The notes below the pieces were generated by a model that searched no databases, was not told the origin of the DNA, and worked only from the letters and a program-made list of their open reading frames with translations. The translations under genes and the position numbers were made by a program. This document shows positions 24,193 through 35,880 of a DNA stretch of 64,000 bases, in pieces; positions within the stretch are counted from its first letter, which is position 1, and the number at the start of each line of letters is the position of its first letter. The stretch covers positions 45,964,501 through 46,028,500 of the forward strand of contig NC_071669.1 in NCBI RefSeq assembly GCF_028554725.1, written 5' to 3'. The DNA is from Zeugodacus cucurbitae (lineage: Eukaryota; Arthropoda; Insecta; Diptera; Tephritidae).

Positions 24193-25719
24193 GTGTACCC
24201 ACCCAACTAGTAGTCTAACTGTTATTACTCTATACGTCACTGTCACTACAATAGCGGTAATCAATTAGTTTAGTTTGTAAGCTTGAAAAATGAGCACAAT
24301 TATAGTTGACGAGTCTTTTATGAGATTGTATTACAAATCCACTACAATTCATTTATTTAGGAGTTTCGCTAAATCGCTCTCCACTTGCATAGTACAACAC
24401 TGTATTTGTTGCACTTGGCAGGCACTTCGCGCCTCAGTGCGTCGTTTTGCAATGCAATTATATGAATATTATTTTAATGAGAACTAATTCAATTAAATCG
24501 TGTTGTTGCAGCCAATTCGACGTAGCGTGACAATAGAAACAAATTCGCCTGCCGCGTTTCAAGCCAATGCCACAGCTCTGGGCATTTTATGAGCAGCTTA
24601 GCAGAGTAGTGCGGCTTATTTGTGAAGCGAGCAAAAAATACAATAAATAGGTGCAAAAAATATTGACTGAAAATTAGCAATACAATGTGCTTTTTAATTC
24701 ATACAAAAACTAAATAGTAAAAATAAAATAATAAAAACTCTGCCGCAACTTGCATACATTTCAGGTTCTAATATTTGTTGTTGTTGTTTGTTCACTTGTT
24801 TAGTTTATTGCCCACCGTTTTTATTACAGCTACATATGTTAAGCGCATACGCTCACTTGGCTTTTGTCTGGTGTTTAGCTTTTATTACACAATTTTCATA
24901 ATCTACACGTTCGCACATAATTTACACTTGAATACGGTTCGCGCTCGCTTACTAACTTATTTATTATTAGCAATTAAAGTAAGCGCAACGACAACTCATG
25001 TCGCGACCGCCCCTCATATGCATCAGCACCAAGTGACCAAGAAGCCACTAGCCACTGTTCACTGGCCATCGGCAGACCGTTGTTGGCCAACAGCCGAGTG
25101 TTGCGCTAAACAAAGCGAACCGTCAACCCCAATTGAGCGGTTAAGCGAATCGAACGTTGTGTCGTTTGTGGCTGCAACCATATTTGTGGTGCCGGTGGCA
25201 GACGTTGTGGCAGTGGCTGTGCTGATATCGTAAATCCATCAGCGGCCAAATTTGTGACAGGCTTTGACAAATTTTTAAGGCCCTCAAAGAAAAATGCCGC
25301 CAAGAGCCAAATGGCACCAGTCCTGGCTACTACTATGGGGTAACGGTGTATTTATTGCTATTGCTGGTACTAAAGCCATATTAAGATATGCATGTATGTA
25401 CATGTACACATATATGTAGATATAGTATGGTCAAAGTAATCTTACATAATATGTGTATGTTTTTTTTTTGTGCGCAGGCCGCCAAGGAAGTCGTAAATTC
25501 CTTGGCATAAAAACGGCTCTGCAAGGACTAAGAAAATATATTGGTCAGTTCGAACGATTGCAGAGTAGTATTTTCTAAGTTTAAATAAATGTTACTATTA
25601 CTATTATATATACTAATATTTCGTAAGACGGGATAAATAACTATTTATTATCAAATTATATTAATCTGAGACCAGAAATATTTATTCAAATTATTTATTT
25701 ATTATTTTGCTATTTTCAG
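24193..25719. other. single-copy end of intron 1
   Basis: From 24193 to about 24760 the DNA is mixed composition. From about 24930 to 25320 it is GC-richer and non-repetitive (candidate regulatory block). Then comes AT-rich DNA up to the acceptor TATTTTCAG at 25711-25719. A 152-codon open frame at 24775-25233 has the Leu/Phe/Thr/Val-rich composition of T-rich DNA and no domain, so it is not called as a gene. Confidence 0.5.
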
Positions 25720-26322
25720 TATCTCACGGCTGGTGGTGCATTATCCAACCTGCATCCCATCTCGCAATCTCCATTAGCTGCCTCCACTCCTGCTCATCTA
25801 CCTGCCTCGATCAGTCCACCCTCTAATGGACACGACAGTAATGTGAGCAGTGCTGGCGGTGGTGTCGGCGATCACAATAGCGGCACACTAACACCTGACC
25901 CCGCATCGCAACCTTCAAATACCGGCACACCCAGCGCGGCTGGTAGTAGTGGCAGCGCTAGTGGCAGCATCGATAGCAGTTCCTTGGAACCATATGGAAC
26001 ATGTGCAACTGTCGATCCAATGTCGGGTATACCGCCAACATCAGCAGCACCGCATCCGCTCTCCACCGCCGCAGTTTGCTGTGATAATGGTCGACCAGTT
26101 ATGACAGATCCGATGACGGGTCAAACGGTTTGCTCGTGTCAATATGATCCCACACGTTTGGCGTTAAGTAGTTACGCTCGTATGCAGTCGGCTGCGGCGG
26201 TGGCAGCATCGGCAGGTGTACAAACACCTAGCGTGGGCGTGTACGGTACACCATATCCCTCGAATGAGCAGAATCCGTATCCCAGTATTAGTGTGGACAG
26301 TGGACCGTTCTACTCAAGTTTG
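25720..26322 (+). CDS. ara: Iroquois-class homeobox protein (araucan/caupolican), coding exon 2
   Basis: A 201-codon exon between acceptor TATTTTCAG and donor GTAAGT (26323), both phase 0; it encodes residues 18-218. Residues 59-130 are low-complexity Ser/Gly/Thr/Pro. Residues 137-160 hold the conserved N-terminal Iroquois motif: CCDNGRPVMTDP, a short link, then GQTVCSCQYD. It is followed by RLALSSYARM and, near residues 190-212, VGVYGTPYPS and NEQNPYPS. This region is conserved from fly Ara/Caup to vertebrate IRX proteins and lies N-terminal to the TALE homeodomain. LALSSY and VGVYGTPYPS recall Araucan; NEQNPYPS recalls Caupolican. The exon is intact, with no stop or frameshift. Class is certain; paralogue is perhaps 60:40 for araucan. 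Confidence 0.95.
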
Positions 26323-26727
26323 GTAAGTTAAAAATTCGTTAGTTAGAATACTTAAGGCATCTGGAACTCTCATGGCGTTAGTCAGATATAGCAAGTTTAA
26401 TGTTAACGAAATTAGATTACTCCTTCCGATTTTATTTTGGAAAATTAGTTTGTATCATTTGGGGAAATACCTTTTCCTTCTCGTTATTATAAAATTGAAA
26501 AAATTCATTGGTGAAAGTAAATGCGCTCCGATTAATTTTTGTAATTCATCAACAGTTTCTATGGTAACTCCTCAATCGTATATACATTCTCTACAAACCT
26601 TCAAAATGATTATCTATACCTTGTCAGGCTTTATCATTAAATTTAGTTCTTAGAGTGCGAAATTTGGGTCTGTAGCGTCATTGCTCTATAATTATTTGAA
26701 AATCAATATTGGAAAAATTTACAATAA

Positions 26728-27720
26728 AACAAGTAAGGAAAGGCTAAGTTCGGGTGCAATCGAACATTTTATACTCCGGCAATTTATTGATAAATTTTTA
26801 ATAAGATAACACACAATTCTACCCATATATTCGGCATAAAGTCCAATAGAATAACGAAAATTATCATAAATAGTATATGGGGACTGAGGTAAATCCTAAA
26901 CCGATTTCACTCATTTTCACCACCAAGATACAATATATCGAAGACTATACGCTCACTTAATTTTGCTAAGATATATCGTATATGAACCGATCTATAAAGC
27001 CCGTAATTTTGAAAATCCTATAATTAGGTATATGTGTAAAGTCTTATTCCGCTATCTTCGTTGGTTTCTAATGTATATATTATAAAGTGAACGAATCAGA
27101 TGGAATTCAAAATTGAGTTATATGGGAAGTAGATGTGCTTGTAAATTGATTGCGCTAATTTTTCATCCGTATTATCAGGGTGACCGTATTTCATTGAAAT
27201 CGGTCGAGTAGTTCGTGAGATATGGTTTTTCACCCATAAGTGGTCGACGCCACGCCTATTTTCAATTTTGTAAAAAAATATGGTAGTACATAAAAGAGAC
27301 GACTCTAGTTTACGAGATATGTACAAAAAACTTACTAGGGGCGGAGCCACACCCACTTCTCCAAAAAAATTACATCCAAATATGCCCCTTCATAGTGCGA
27401 TACCAAATTTTACTTCCATAGCTTTATTTATGGCTTATGTGTTTTCGGTTTTCGCCATTGGGCGTGGCAGTGGTCCGATTTTGCCCATCTTCGAAAGCAA
27501 CCTTCCTATGGTGCCAAGAAACACGTGTTCATCAAGATATCTTAGTTTTTACTCAAGTTACAGTTTGCAAAGACATTCGGATTTGAAATTCACTCTTCAC
27601 CCTGATCGCTTTGGTATACATAACCCTATATCTAACTCGTTTAGTTTTGGGTGTTACAAACAACCGTTATGTGAACAAAACTATTATACTCTCTTAGCAA
27701 CTTTGTTGCGAGATTATAAA
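26728..27720 (+). mobile_element. dispersed hairpin-ended repeat, copy A
   Basis: It starts AACAAGTAAGGAAAGGCTAAG, followed by a small hairpin GTTCG...CGAAC (about 26749-26766). It ends with a second, longer hairpin at about 27684-27717 formed by TATACTCTCTTAGCAAC and GTTGCGAGATTATA. The interior carries hallmark words shared with copies B-F, such as CACGCC, ATATGCCCCTTCATA, TTTCGCCATT and CATCAAGATATCTTA. No transposase is encoded; the 164-codon open frame at 27280-27774 is chance reading through the repeat. It is a non-autonomous element; the superfamily is not determined. Confidence 0.75.
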
Positions 27721-28604
27721 AACAAATCTTTAAAATTTCATCAAGATCGATGGTTCAGTTCTTTACAAAATTAGTACATCCTAGTGCTACTTTATGTATC
27801 GATAACTTTATTATCACTAATTATTTAGATATATTTCACTTGCAAGTCTATGACATTTTGATCTCTGTCTTTAAATGTTTCACGTCACGTGTCTTAAAGT
27901 TCGTGCTCATACACTCACTATTTATACGAGTTTTAAAGTAGTGGTGCAAAAACATTTCGGTTCCGCTCTTTTTCATATATAATACCATATGGAGATGCAC
28001 TTTGTGGGCATTTTCATTTGCTTTTGTTTTTCTACTTTTTTTGTTGCTTTATGTTTTTATTTCGCTTTCGCATTTGTTTTCTATATTTGTCGTTTCATTT
28101 ATAAGCTTGTAAAGCATTTTGTGTGCATTTATACAGTTGCTTTGCGGGCATATGTGGCTAATTCTCTAGCGCCCACCACCATCCCTAAACCACAACAACA
28201 ACAACGTACCGGCCCGAACCGCCAGCGCCATTGTCCACAAATAGACATATTGTGGGGCTACATATTCGCTGCACGGCGAACTAAATGTCACTGTCATTCT
28301 GCCTTTTGTTTTTGTTTTTATTGCGGGTACCCGAAGATTTTTGTTGCTCTTTTTTTGCTCTTGTTGCCTATACTTGTATGTGTGTGTCGTGTCGTCTGCT
28401 TATTTGGTTTATTGTTGCTGTACTTTTCTTGTTCGACTGCGGTTTGCGGATTTGCATTTCGCATTTCCCCATTTCCACTAATTTCACTTAGTTTTCCGCC
28501 CTTCGCTGCCTCGCCTTTGCTTTGCATTTGGCACATTTGTTTGCAAGTTGAAGGTTTATGCTTCACGGAACTTTTGTGCCATTGACGTTGTTATTATTGC
28601 ATTC

Positions 28605-28637
<33 letters not shown>

Positions 28638-29139
28638 GTTCACTGTTGTTTTTATACTTCTTTGATTGTTGTTGTTGCTTGGTGTATCTAAGCATCGTGT
28701 GGCGTAGCGTCTTATTTTCGCTTTGCCGTGAGGTTTTCCCTGTCGGAAAATCAAATCTGTTGATTTCTATATTCATAAGAGGAGATGTGGTGGGATTTCT
28801 TCTATTAAATAATAAAGCATGATTTTAGCATTAATCAAAATGGTCCAGTTCTTCTTATCGAATACTAAACTCTTCTTCATCTTATCTTTCTAAAACAAAT
28901 AACATCTTTCCGCAACCATTAGATATCGCATGAATATTTGACTCAGAAAGCTGGCTCTTTAAACATATTTATCGAACTATGGTAAGGTACTCCTATCCAC
29001 CGGATCTGATATCGATCCCAACTTATGTCCAACAATATATGTATAACTCGTCTCAACAGGTAATGACAAATCTGGTATGCATTTCCCTAATCGATTAGCC
29101 GGATGCTTATTGGACTTGCATTAATTAAGCTCTTAAGGA
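27721..29139. other. intronic DNA with T-rich and (TTA)n segments; candidate regulatory block
   Basis: A T-rich stretch gives a 198-codon open frame (27989-28585) whose product is almost all Phe, Cys, Leu and Val. Strand-skewed composition explains it, and no domain is seen. About 28140-28560 is GC-richer and single-copy. A (TTA)n run lies at about 28603-28637. The remainder is AT-rich with nothing identified. Confidence 0.45.
28603..28637. repeat. (TTA)n microsatellite
   Basis: About eleven uninterrupted TTA/ATT units after GCATTCG; a simple-sequence repeat likely to vary in length between individuals. Confidence 0.9.
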
Positions 29140-29279
29140 AAATTATACTTACATATAGGAGGTATATATGTAGATTTTCGCTAAAGCTTATCTATAGTTA
29201 CTACAACAAATTATACTTACATATGGGATGTATATATGTAGATTTTTGCTAAAGCTTATCTATAGTTACTACAACAAAT
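29140..29279. repeat. two tandem copies of a 68-bp unit
   Basis: The unit starting AATTATACTTACATAT and ending ATAGTTACTACAAC is repeated directly with a 68-bp period. A few substitutions separate the copies, for example AGGAGG versus GGGATG and TTTCGC versus TTTTGC. The divergence shows it is older than the 6.9-kb duplication. Confidence 0.9.
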
Positions 29280-29398
29280 GGTTTTAAATCTTATCTTGAA
29301 TCCAAATAGCACATAAATAGTAATGAATTGGTATCAGGTCCAACATATGTGGTGGACAAGAGCCTCTCGAAGCTTCTATGGAGTCACTATTGATGTGA

Positions 29399-29760
29399 AA
29401 CACAAGTCCTCTCCAATGCCAGCATTTTCTAGGCGTTAGCTTTCTTCAGACGGTCTAATAGCCAACATAAATAAGAATTTGGCAGTAGGAGAGCAACTCA
29501 TAGTAGATGATTCAGTCCCACCAAACACATAGCAAAACCTTGACCAGCTCGACCACTACCGTTTCCGCTTGACATTTTCGTATGTGACTCACTTTTCATC
29601 ACCAATTACCATCGCTTCGGAAATGGAGCAATGTTGGGATTCATTCGAGATGAAAATTGAGCTGAGTTTTTTTTGTGAGACCCATGCATCAATTTTATTT
29701 TTGAATCCAGCCTTATTTAATTGGTTTCAAAGAGTTTTGGTATGCAATGTTTAGCTCGTC
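29399..29760 (-). mobile_element. mariner transposase relic (central part, minus strand)
   Basis: Minus-strand translation in broken frames gives KAGF.NKIDAWV, a degenerate GDEK word with the first catalytic Asp region, VKRKR.WS, and WD..IIYYELLSY. This is the order of a mariner transposase from just after the helix-turn-helix to the region between the first and second catalytic Asp. Stops and deletions make it non-functional, and neither terminal inverted repeat was found. It is related to, but more diverged than, the copies at 41984 and 57982. Confidence 0.75.
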
Positions 29761-31697
29761 GATCCCGATTTCTTTTATATTGTCGATGTGTTTGCCAGTT
29801 GGCCTTTCAGAGCGTCAACGTAGTAGGTAGGTGTAGTGGATGTCGAACGACGCACCTGTGCTTTAGGAGACCCAGACCCCCGGGTCTGGATTCTCCTCAC
29901 ACTACCATGTCCTCATTGAACCAATAGTGGGTCTTGATGAAAATAATTAAATCAAAAAGTTTCAACTGTACTACTTCCGATATATCGTCCAGGAAACCGA
30001 GACCTATTATTTCCATTATTTTCTTCTTTTTTTGACAGCTTCTGCAATCATGTCTACCAATAAAAACAGTGTCCCATTAAAACTTCGACCAGAGTTCTTA
30101 TATAGAACATTCTAAATTACAACAATCGGCAATAGAGGCCCATATTCCATTCAGGCCACTTGTGTTTGCTTGTTGAGCAGGTCAGGGAGACTCTGTCATC
30201 TCTATGCCATATTTGACATCAAAGAAGACAACACGGATTAATTTTTATTAGACCGTATATGTAGAGATTCTAATTTGAACACAAAAATATTTGGAGATTA
30301 TATAAGTAGATATTTTTCAAACATTTTAAATGTCTACAGATACATAAAAGGTAATCTGTAAATGGATATTAGACTCTCAAGATCACCATTTATAAACTAC
30401 CGAAACTTTAAACGAAGAACGAAATCCTTTGCATTTTCCTGCTGGTAAATATATTCTCAGTGCAATCCACCTTCCGTACCATAATATGTGCATAAATGCA
30501 ATGGGTGTCTTCCAGCGTATTATAGAAGTTGTTCAGCTTTGACGATTATTGTTATTGTTTTGTGTGCAGTGTATAGTACACAGCGTATTGTTGTTTTTGT
30601 TTTAATTGTTATTCTGTTGTTGGTATTATTTACACATAAAGTCTTATGTGCATTTTAGTTTTTTTTTAAGCTTGCCTCGCCTTTTTATAGTACGTCTGTT
30701 GCATCTTCTTCTGCTTAATGCTTCTCAGGTTTCCACTCATCGCTGAACCGCATGAAGCCGAATGAGTAGCTGAGCTTCGATGCCTATCAACTACCGCCCT
30801 TCCACCGTATGCACTGCTGTCAGCACCTGGTGCTTTTCCATCTACGAGTATGTGTTCATGCCTGTGCATCTCGGCTGGTGCATTCATTTCTGCATGCCAG
30901 TTTAATGTGACGTCCGTCCGTCTGGCGGGTTAATGTGCTCATGTTATGACAACAATTATTGTAAATGTCACAAATTAGTTTTGCAATTAGTTTTGCATAT
31001 GTATATTGGCTTTATTGTTAATTACGCCATTGTTTTTGTAATGTGTAACATGATGCCACACATTTTGTTGTGGTTTTGTTTTATGTCTTTGGCTTGTCAC
31101 GAAGATTATTTTTTGAGGCTTATGCATATTTATATACACTTATAGAGATGCATATCTTTAGTAGTAGTCAACATCGCCGATTAAAATTGAATGAGACGCA
31201 TTCAAAGGCTTACAGTTTTCAGTGGCTAAGCTTTAGTTCTTAATTTAAGGGGATTAAAACAATATATACATGGAGATTTAGAGGTATTTCCCGTTCATTT
31301 GGTCTACAGTATAGTTTTTGTTTTAAGAGCAGGGAGTTCCATGCTTTTTTGAACATGTCATTGTGAGACTTTAACCCATTAAACCTCCTACCTAAATATT
31401 ATTGAGGTAAAATATTTCGTTGATATATAACAAGTTGTTTTTCGACTATTTAGTATACACCTTGACTTAGCAGATAATCTTGAAAATGTCTCGTCTTTGT
31501 TTGGTGATTTTTATGATAATTATTTTCTAGCAAAAGTGGAAAGTATCTATTAGTCCAGTATTTGAAGTATATGGTTTGAAACGCTGATAATAGTTGATGT
31601 TTTGTGATTTATCGCCAAACTATCTGAGCCTCGACACACAAGATTGGATTTAAAAGGCTGTCTGTTGGGCTTGGGTTATTTGGCATCACCTTTATAA
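29761..31697. other. intronic DNA, nothing firmly identified
   Basis: Around 29830-29930 there is a GC-richer patch with a perfect 8-bp-arm hairpin (CCAGACCC/GGGTCTGG, 29872-29889). It may be a further transposon remnant but was not recognised. The rest is AT-rich intron with TTG-rich tracts near 30540-30630 and no coding signal. Confidence 0.45.
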
Positions 31698-32563
31698 AAC
31701 AAGTAAGGAAGGGCTAAGTTCGGGTGCACCGAATATACTATATTTTCCCAATTTATTGATGTAAAATCATCATATATGAGGGCTGAGGTAATTCCTGAAC
31801 CGATTTCACGCATTTTCACCACCAAGGTACATTATATCCAACACTATACGCTCACTCAATTTTGCTAAGATATCTGGCATATATACTTATCTCCGATATA
31901 TGCGGAATAAAGCCCACCGTATTTTTGAAAAACCTATAATTAGGTATATGGAAGCTGGGGGAAGTTATGACCCGATTTTAGCCATTTTTGGTGCAGAAAT
32001 ACACTATTAGAAGAAAAAGATTTCCTCTGAATTACATTAAAATAACAGAGAGACTTACCGATATTTTCGGTGAAAACTTATCCTTAGGCACTGTGCTCTT
32101 CATGTTCGATACCCAGGGCTTTGAAATGTTATGGTCCGATTTCGACAATTTTTCCACAAGATTTCCATAGATGATATTCAGTATTTGTGTAAAGTTTTAT
32201 TCCGCTATCTTCATGGGATCCTAATGTATATATTATAAAGTAAACGAATCAGATGGAATTCAAAATTGAGTTACATGGGAAGTAGGCTTGGTTGTGAACT
32301 GATTTTCGCCATTTTGTGGTCGTGGCAATGAGCCGATTTCCATGGTGACAAGGAACCCGTGTATCAAGATTCATCAAGATATCTTAATTTTTACTTAAGT
32401 TATCGCTTGCACGGACAGATGAAGAGACGTACTACAGGCATCCGGATTTAAACTTCACTCGTCATCCTGATCATTTATATATATATAACCCCACATCTAA
32501 CTCTTTTAATTCTGTATGACACAAACAACCATTATATGAACCAAACTATGTATAATACTCCGT
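31698..32563 (+). mobile_element. dispersed hairpin-ended repeat, copy B
   Basis: The left end AACAAGTAAGGAAGGGCTAAG matches copy A almost exactly. The body shows the shared words TTCACCACCAAGGTAC, AATTAGGTATATG, CATCAAGATATCTTA and CATCTAACTC. An internal part present in copies A, C and D (the GCCCCTTCATA segment) is missing, so this is a deletion derivative, and the 3' hairpin is eroded. Confidence 0.7.
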
Positions 32564-35500
32564 GCACCATGTATATGAATATAAAAATCCAATGCAAAAC
32601 CAAAAATATATTCAGTTCAAATAAATGTCAAATAGATTGTCCGTTAATAGTATCAATATACTATATATTTTATATTATTTTTATGGGCGCTTGTACACAA
32701 ACAACATGTTTAACTCAATGTTCACGTATGTACATAAATAGATATGATCTCCTAGTTATTAACTACTCAATACGCCGTCAGCACTAACTGCATATAAACA
32801 TAAAAATAACTATATGCTGCCGCACAGCGGTGTACCATGTCAATTGGCTTTGAAGCTTTTTGTATAATTTGCAATCTTAAGCGAATGACTAACAGAGCAA
32901 CCCACTGCAATCCGCAGCAACAACGGTTGGCATGTTCTATAGCTATTCATCATTTTTAAAAGACATAAACAGTAATAAATATTTATAACAACTAAAATGT
33001 ATTATGTGGAGTGAGAAGCCGATTGCAATGCGTTGCAAATAAAATTAGGGTGAGTAAGATGAAATGAAATTCAATATGAGTGTGTTCGCACTCACACACA
33101 TACACCACTCCATATATGTATGTATGTATGAGCGTTTGAAATATAGAATTAAAACTTAATTTGCGCTGCGTAATTATTGTGTAAAAGTGATTGTTGAACA
33201 TTAGAGTGGCACAGCCCAATGGTAGTATGTGTAAATTTGTGAAAAATTATATGCTGCAAAATGGCAATGCCACAGTGTGCAACTAGTGCAAGCATATATA
33301 TGTAGAAATATGTATGTTTGAGCTGCAGCATATTATTTATGAGCTGTAAATGATTTCTGGCTTTTCTTGAAGAAATTTTTAATTGACTAGCAAATTTGCA
33401 ATTTTTCGCTATTATTCATATTGCTAATGATGTTGTACGCTATATAATATAGATTTTATTGTAGTTGCTGGTAGCTGGTTAGCGCATGCGTGTAGGCAAT
33501 TGTGCGTTGAGCGCTTGGTTAAAGGAGTTTGTGTGATAATATTCACACACATATACTCTATATATCAAATATATGCACTTTCTTTATTCAATTATTTCAC
33601 AAACTAAATGGATAGGCACTTAGAAAGCAAAAAATATATTTAAAAGACTGTTGGCACTTTTTCAAACCCCTAGCGAGTTAAGCGCATCATGCGTTTTTAT
33701 CATTTACTGTAAAAAACTAAGTAGATACGCACTTTTTCAGCTGATAGCAACCCCAACGTGCTCACGCACTCAAGCTGTTGTCAGTTGCACGCATAATTAA
33801 CGCATCACAGCAACAACAATAAAATATTATATATAATATATTATATAAAGACACTCATAAACTCACACATATGCATGTGTGCAGCTCAAAGTCACTGCCA
33901 TGCCACATCAAAGTCAACTGCCAATCCAAACATGCATTCATGCCACAAGCGTCCAACGGAGCGTATGCGCAATCTTATTTATCATTTCAGCTTGACTGAC
34001 AGTTGCCAACGCATACATACATACAGACATGTGAGCTGCATAACTTAGAAGCAAATAACCAAGAGTTGTGAGCTAACTTTAACGCAGATTTTGCTCATAA
34101 ATATTTGCTAATAATTATTTTTTCACAATATTTTTTTGTATATATATATGTATGTATGTATGTAAGTATGTGTATGGAATTAAAGAAACATAAATATCAG
34201 CGTAATTATTTTTGCGCAAACGCCTATTTTTCGAAGCATGAAAACGCACGTGAAATCAATAATGGATGGTACGTTAGCACTCATGTACTCGCGTACAACC
34301 CGTAAGAGCCCCTCTTTAATTAAGCGATCTAATTGTTTTGATTGCATTAAGTCGCATCACACAATGCAAGGTGCGAGCGCGTGTGCTTTTATATATAGAG
34401 TACATACATATATACATACATATATAAATATAAAATTGTGCTGCTTGACGTGCGTGTGGCTATTAAAGGCGCGCATTCGTGTGAATGCCCATGCGCATGC
34501 GCAACGCATATTCGCTACAAACTGCATCGGCGACTTTCGCATTTATTTTACACACGTCCGCACATACATACATATACATATTAAACATACTATATAATTG
34601 CAATGCGCGCCACGATTGTGAAAAATTGGTTTGCTTGTAATTAGCTGGTTGCTGCTGTGCTCGCTTTCAGAGGCACACTTAATGTACACTTGCTTATTAT
34701 TTATTATTTATTAGGTTTCACAGCACTGAAAGCATTTCGAAATACTATTTACTTAACTTAGCATAGTGTGTAGGCATACGTATCTATTTTAATAAAACCC
34801 AATAAGTAGGCAACTATGTAGTTGAAAATCGCGTGAATAAGTCAAATTAGCACAAAACAATAAAATGTAAAAAATTATTAATAATATAGTTATATATTTA
34901 ATTGTGGTATTTTTTTTTTATATAAGATGATGGAAAATTTCAGTAAATCTTACGCATAACGGTTTATATAAAGAGAATTCTCACTGTTGCACGTTAGGAA
35001 AATAAATTTTACTTAAGTATTTCGGTTTCATAAATTTGTAGAAACTTGTAGCGTAATGGTTTTGTGGCGTTCGTTGTCATAATAATGTAGCTTCTTTCAA
35101 AGCATTTGACGTATTTCATTTAATTATGTAAAAAGCGCTGACAGGTGAAACGCAACAACTCATTTTCACATTATTGAAATTATAATTGTAAAAGTCTATA
35201 TAAAAGATATAACCGAACATTCTATATTCTCGCATTGCAATATTTATTTTGGGTGAACATTTATGAAATTGGTTCACGAATTACCGGATTAATCCCCATA
35301 TACAATGATTTTCTTTAGTCTAGTGGAATATGGGGTCAAATTGTGCCTTACTTTAATGAAATTTGGTGGAAATATGTTCCTGAATATAAACCTTCCCCAA
35401 GACCCAATATACCCAATTTAGTGTATATATTGGTATAGACTCGTGGTCTCGTTCCCATAGCTCTACTAAATATAATAAAGTTTCACCAATACCTAAAAAT

Positions 35501-35671
35501 GTTTCTACTCTATTGAGCTTTGCAAATTGCTATAGTATAAATGTTCAGTTACATCTAAGCTTTTCTCTTCCATACTTCCATCATATTACAAAATTGTCTT
35601 TTGGAACGTATTCTCTGTGACTGGTTATTTACATCTAATGGTTAAAATGGTGATTCAGTTCTCAATATACA
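32564..35671. other. intronic DNA with single-copy, CA/TG-rich blocks
   Basis: Mostly single-copy sequence of moderate GC between about 32800 and 34660, with many TATGTA and CACACA microsatellite runs and an AT palindrome at about 33832-33850. It carries no gene or transposon motif and is a candidate regulatory interval. From 34660 to 35670 it is AT-rich, with nothing identified. Confidence 0.45.
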
Positions 35672-35880
35672 TCTTCTTCTTCTTCTTCTTCTTGACTGGC
35701 ATAGATACCGCTTACGCGGTTATAGCCGAGCCCACAACAGCGCGTCACGTATCTCTTCTTTTGGCAGTTTGGGGCAAATTGGAAACACCAAGTGAAGCCA
35801 GGTCCTATTCTTCGACTTCCACCAGCGGGTACTGCATCGAACACTTTCAGAGCTGGAGCACTTTCGTTCATTCCTTCAAC
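35672..35880 (-). mobile_element. 3' end of an RTE-clade non-LTR retrotransposon (minus strand)
   Basis: Read on the minus strand it encodes MNESAPALKVFDAVPAGG (M at 35871-35869), then degraded sequence, then SGIYASQ and a run of Glu. This matches the C-terminal end of dipteran RTE-type proteins, in which ...APALKVFDAVPAGGRRR and a terminal Glu tract are characteristic. The Glu tract is the reverse of the (TTC)n array at 35672-35693, which is the simple-repeat tail typical of RTE 3' ends. The open frame continues upstream to 36213 for about 110 more codons that I do not recognise and that lack a true ATG. The fragment is 5'-truncated and inactive. Confidence 0.75.

Larger units (their letters stand above)
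5753..25719 (+). other. intron 1 of the Iroquois-class gene (19,967 bp)
   Basis: Bounded by GTAAGT at 5753 and TATTTTCAG at 25711-25719; it joins exons 1 and 2 in phase 0. It contains a possible mariner relic, a pogo-like MITE, the 6,873-bp tandem duplication and retrotransposon remnants, described separately. If the duplication is an assembly error the true intron would be about 13.1 kb. No second gene was recognised inside it on either strand. Confidence 0.9.

Noticed and set aside
24775..25233. 152-codon open frame on the + strand
   Set aside because: Low-complexity composition with no recognisable domain; sits in intron 1 just before exon 2 without its own gene signals.
27280..27774. 164-codon open frame on the + strand
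   Set aside because: It lies inside dispersed repeat copy A and is not open in the other copies.
27989..28585. 198-codon open frame on the + strand
   Set aside because: Almost entirely Phe, Cys, Leu and Val from T-rich DNA, with no domain and no splice or leader context; strand composition explains it.
35250..35520. Possible extra copy of the dispersed hairpin-ended repeat
   Set aside because: Only vague similarity (GGGGTCAAATTGTG, CCCATATAC words); neither terminal hairpin nor the ordered hallmark words are present.
35672..35693. (TTC)n as an ordinary microsatellite
   Set aside because: Position and orientation identify it as the 3' simple-repeat tail of the adjacent RTE relic.
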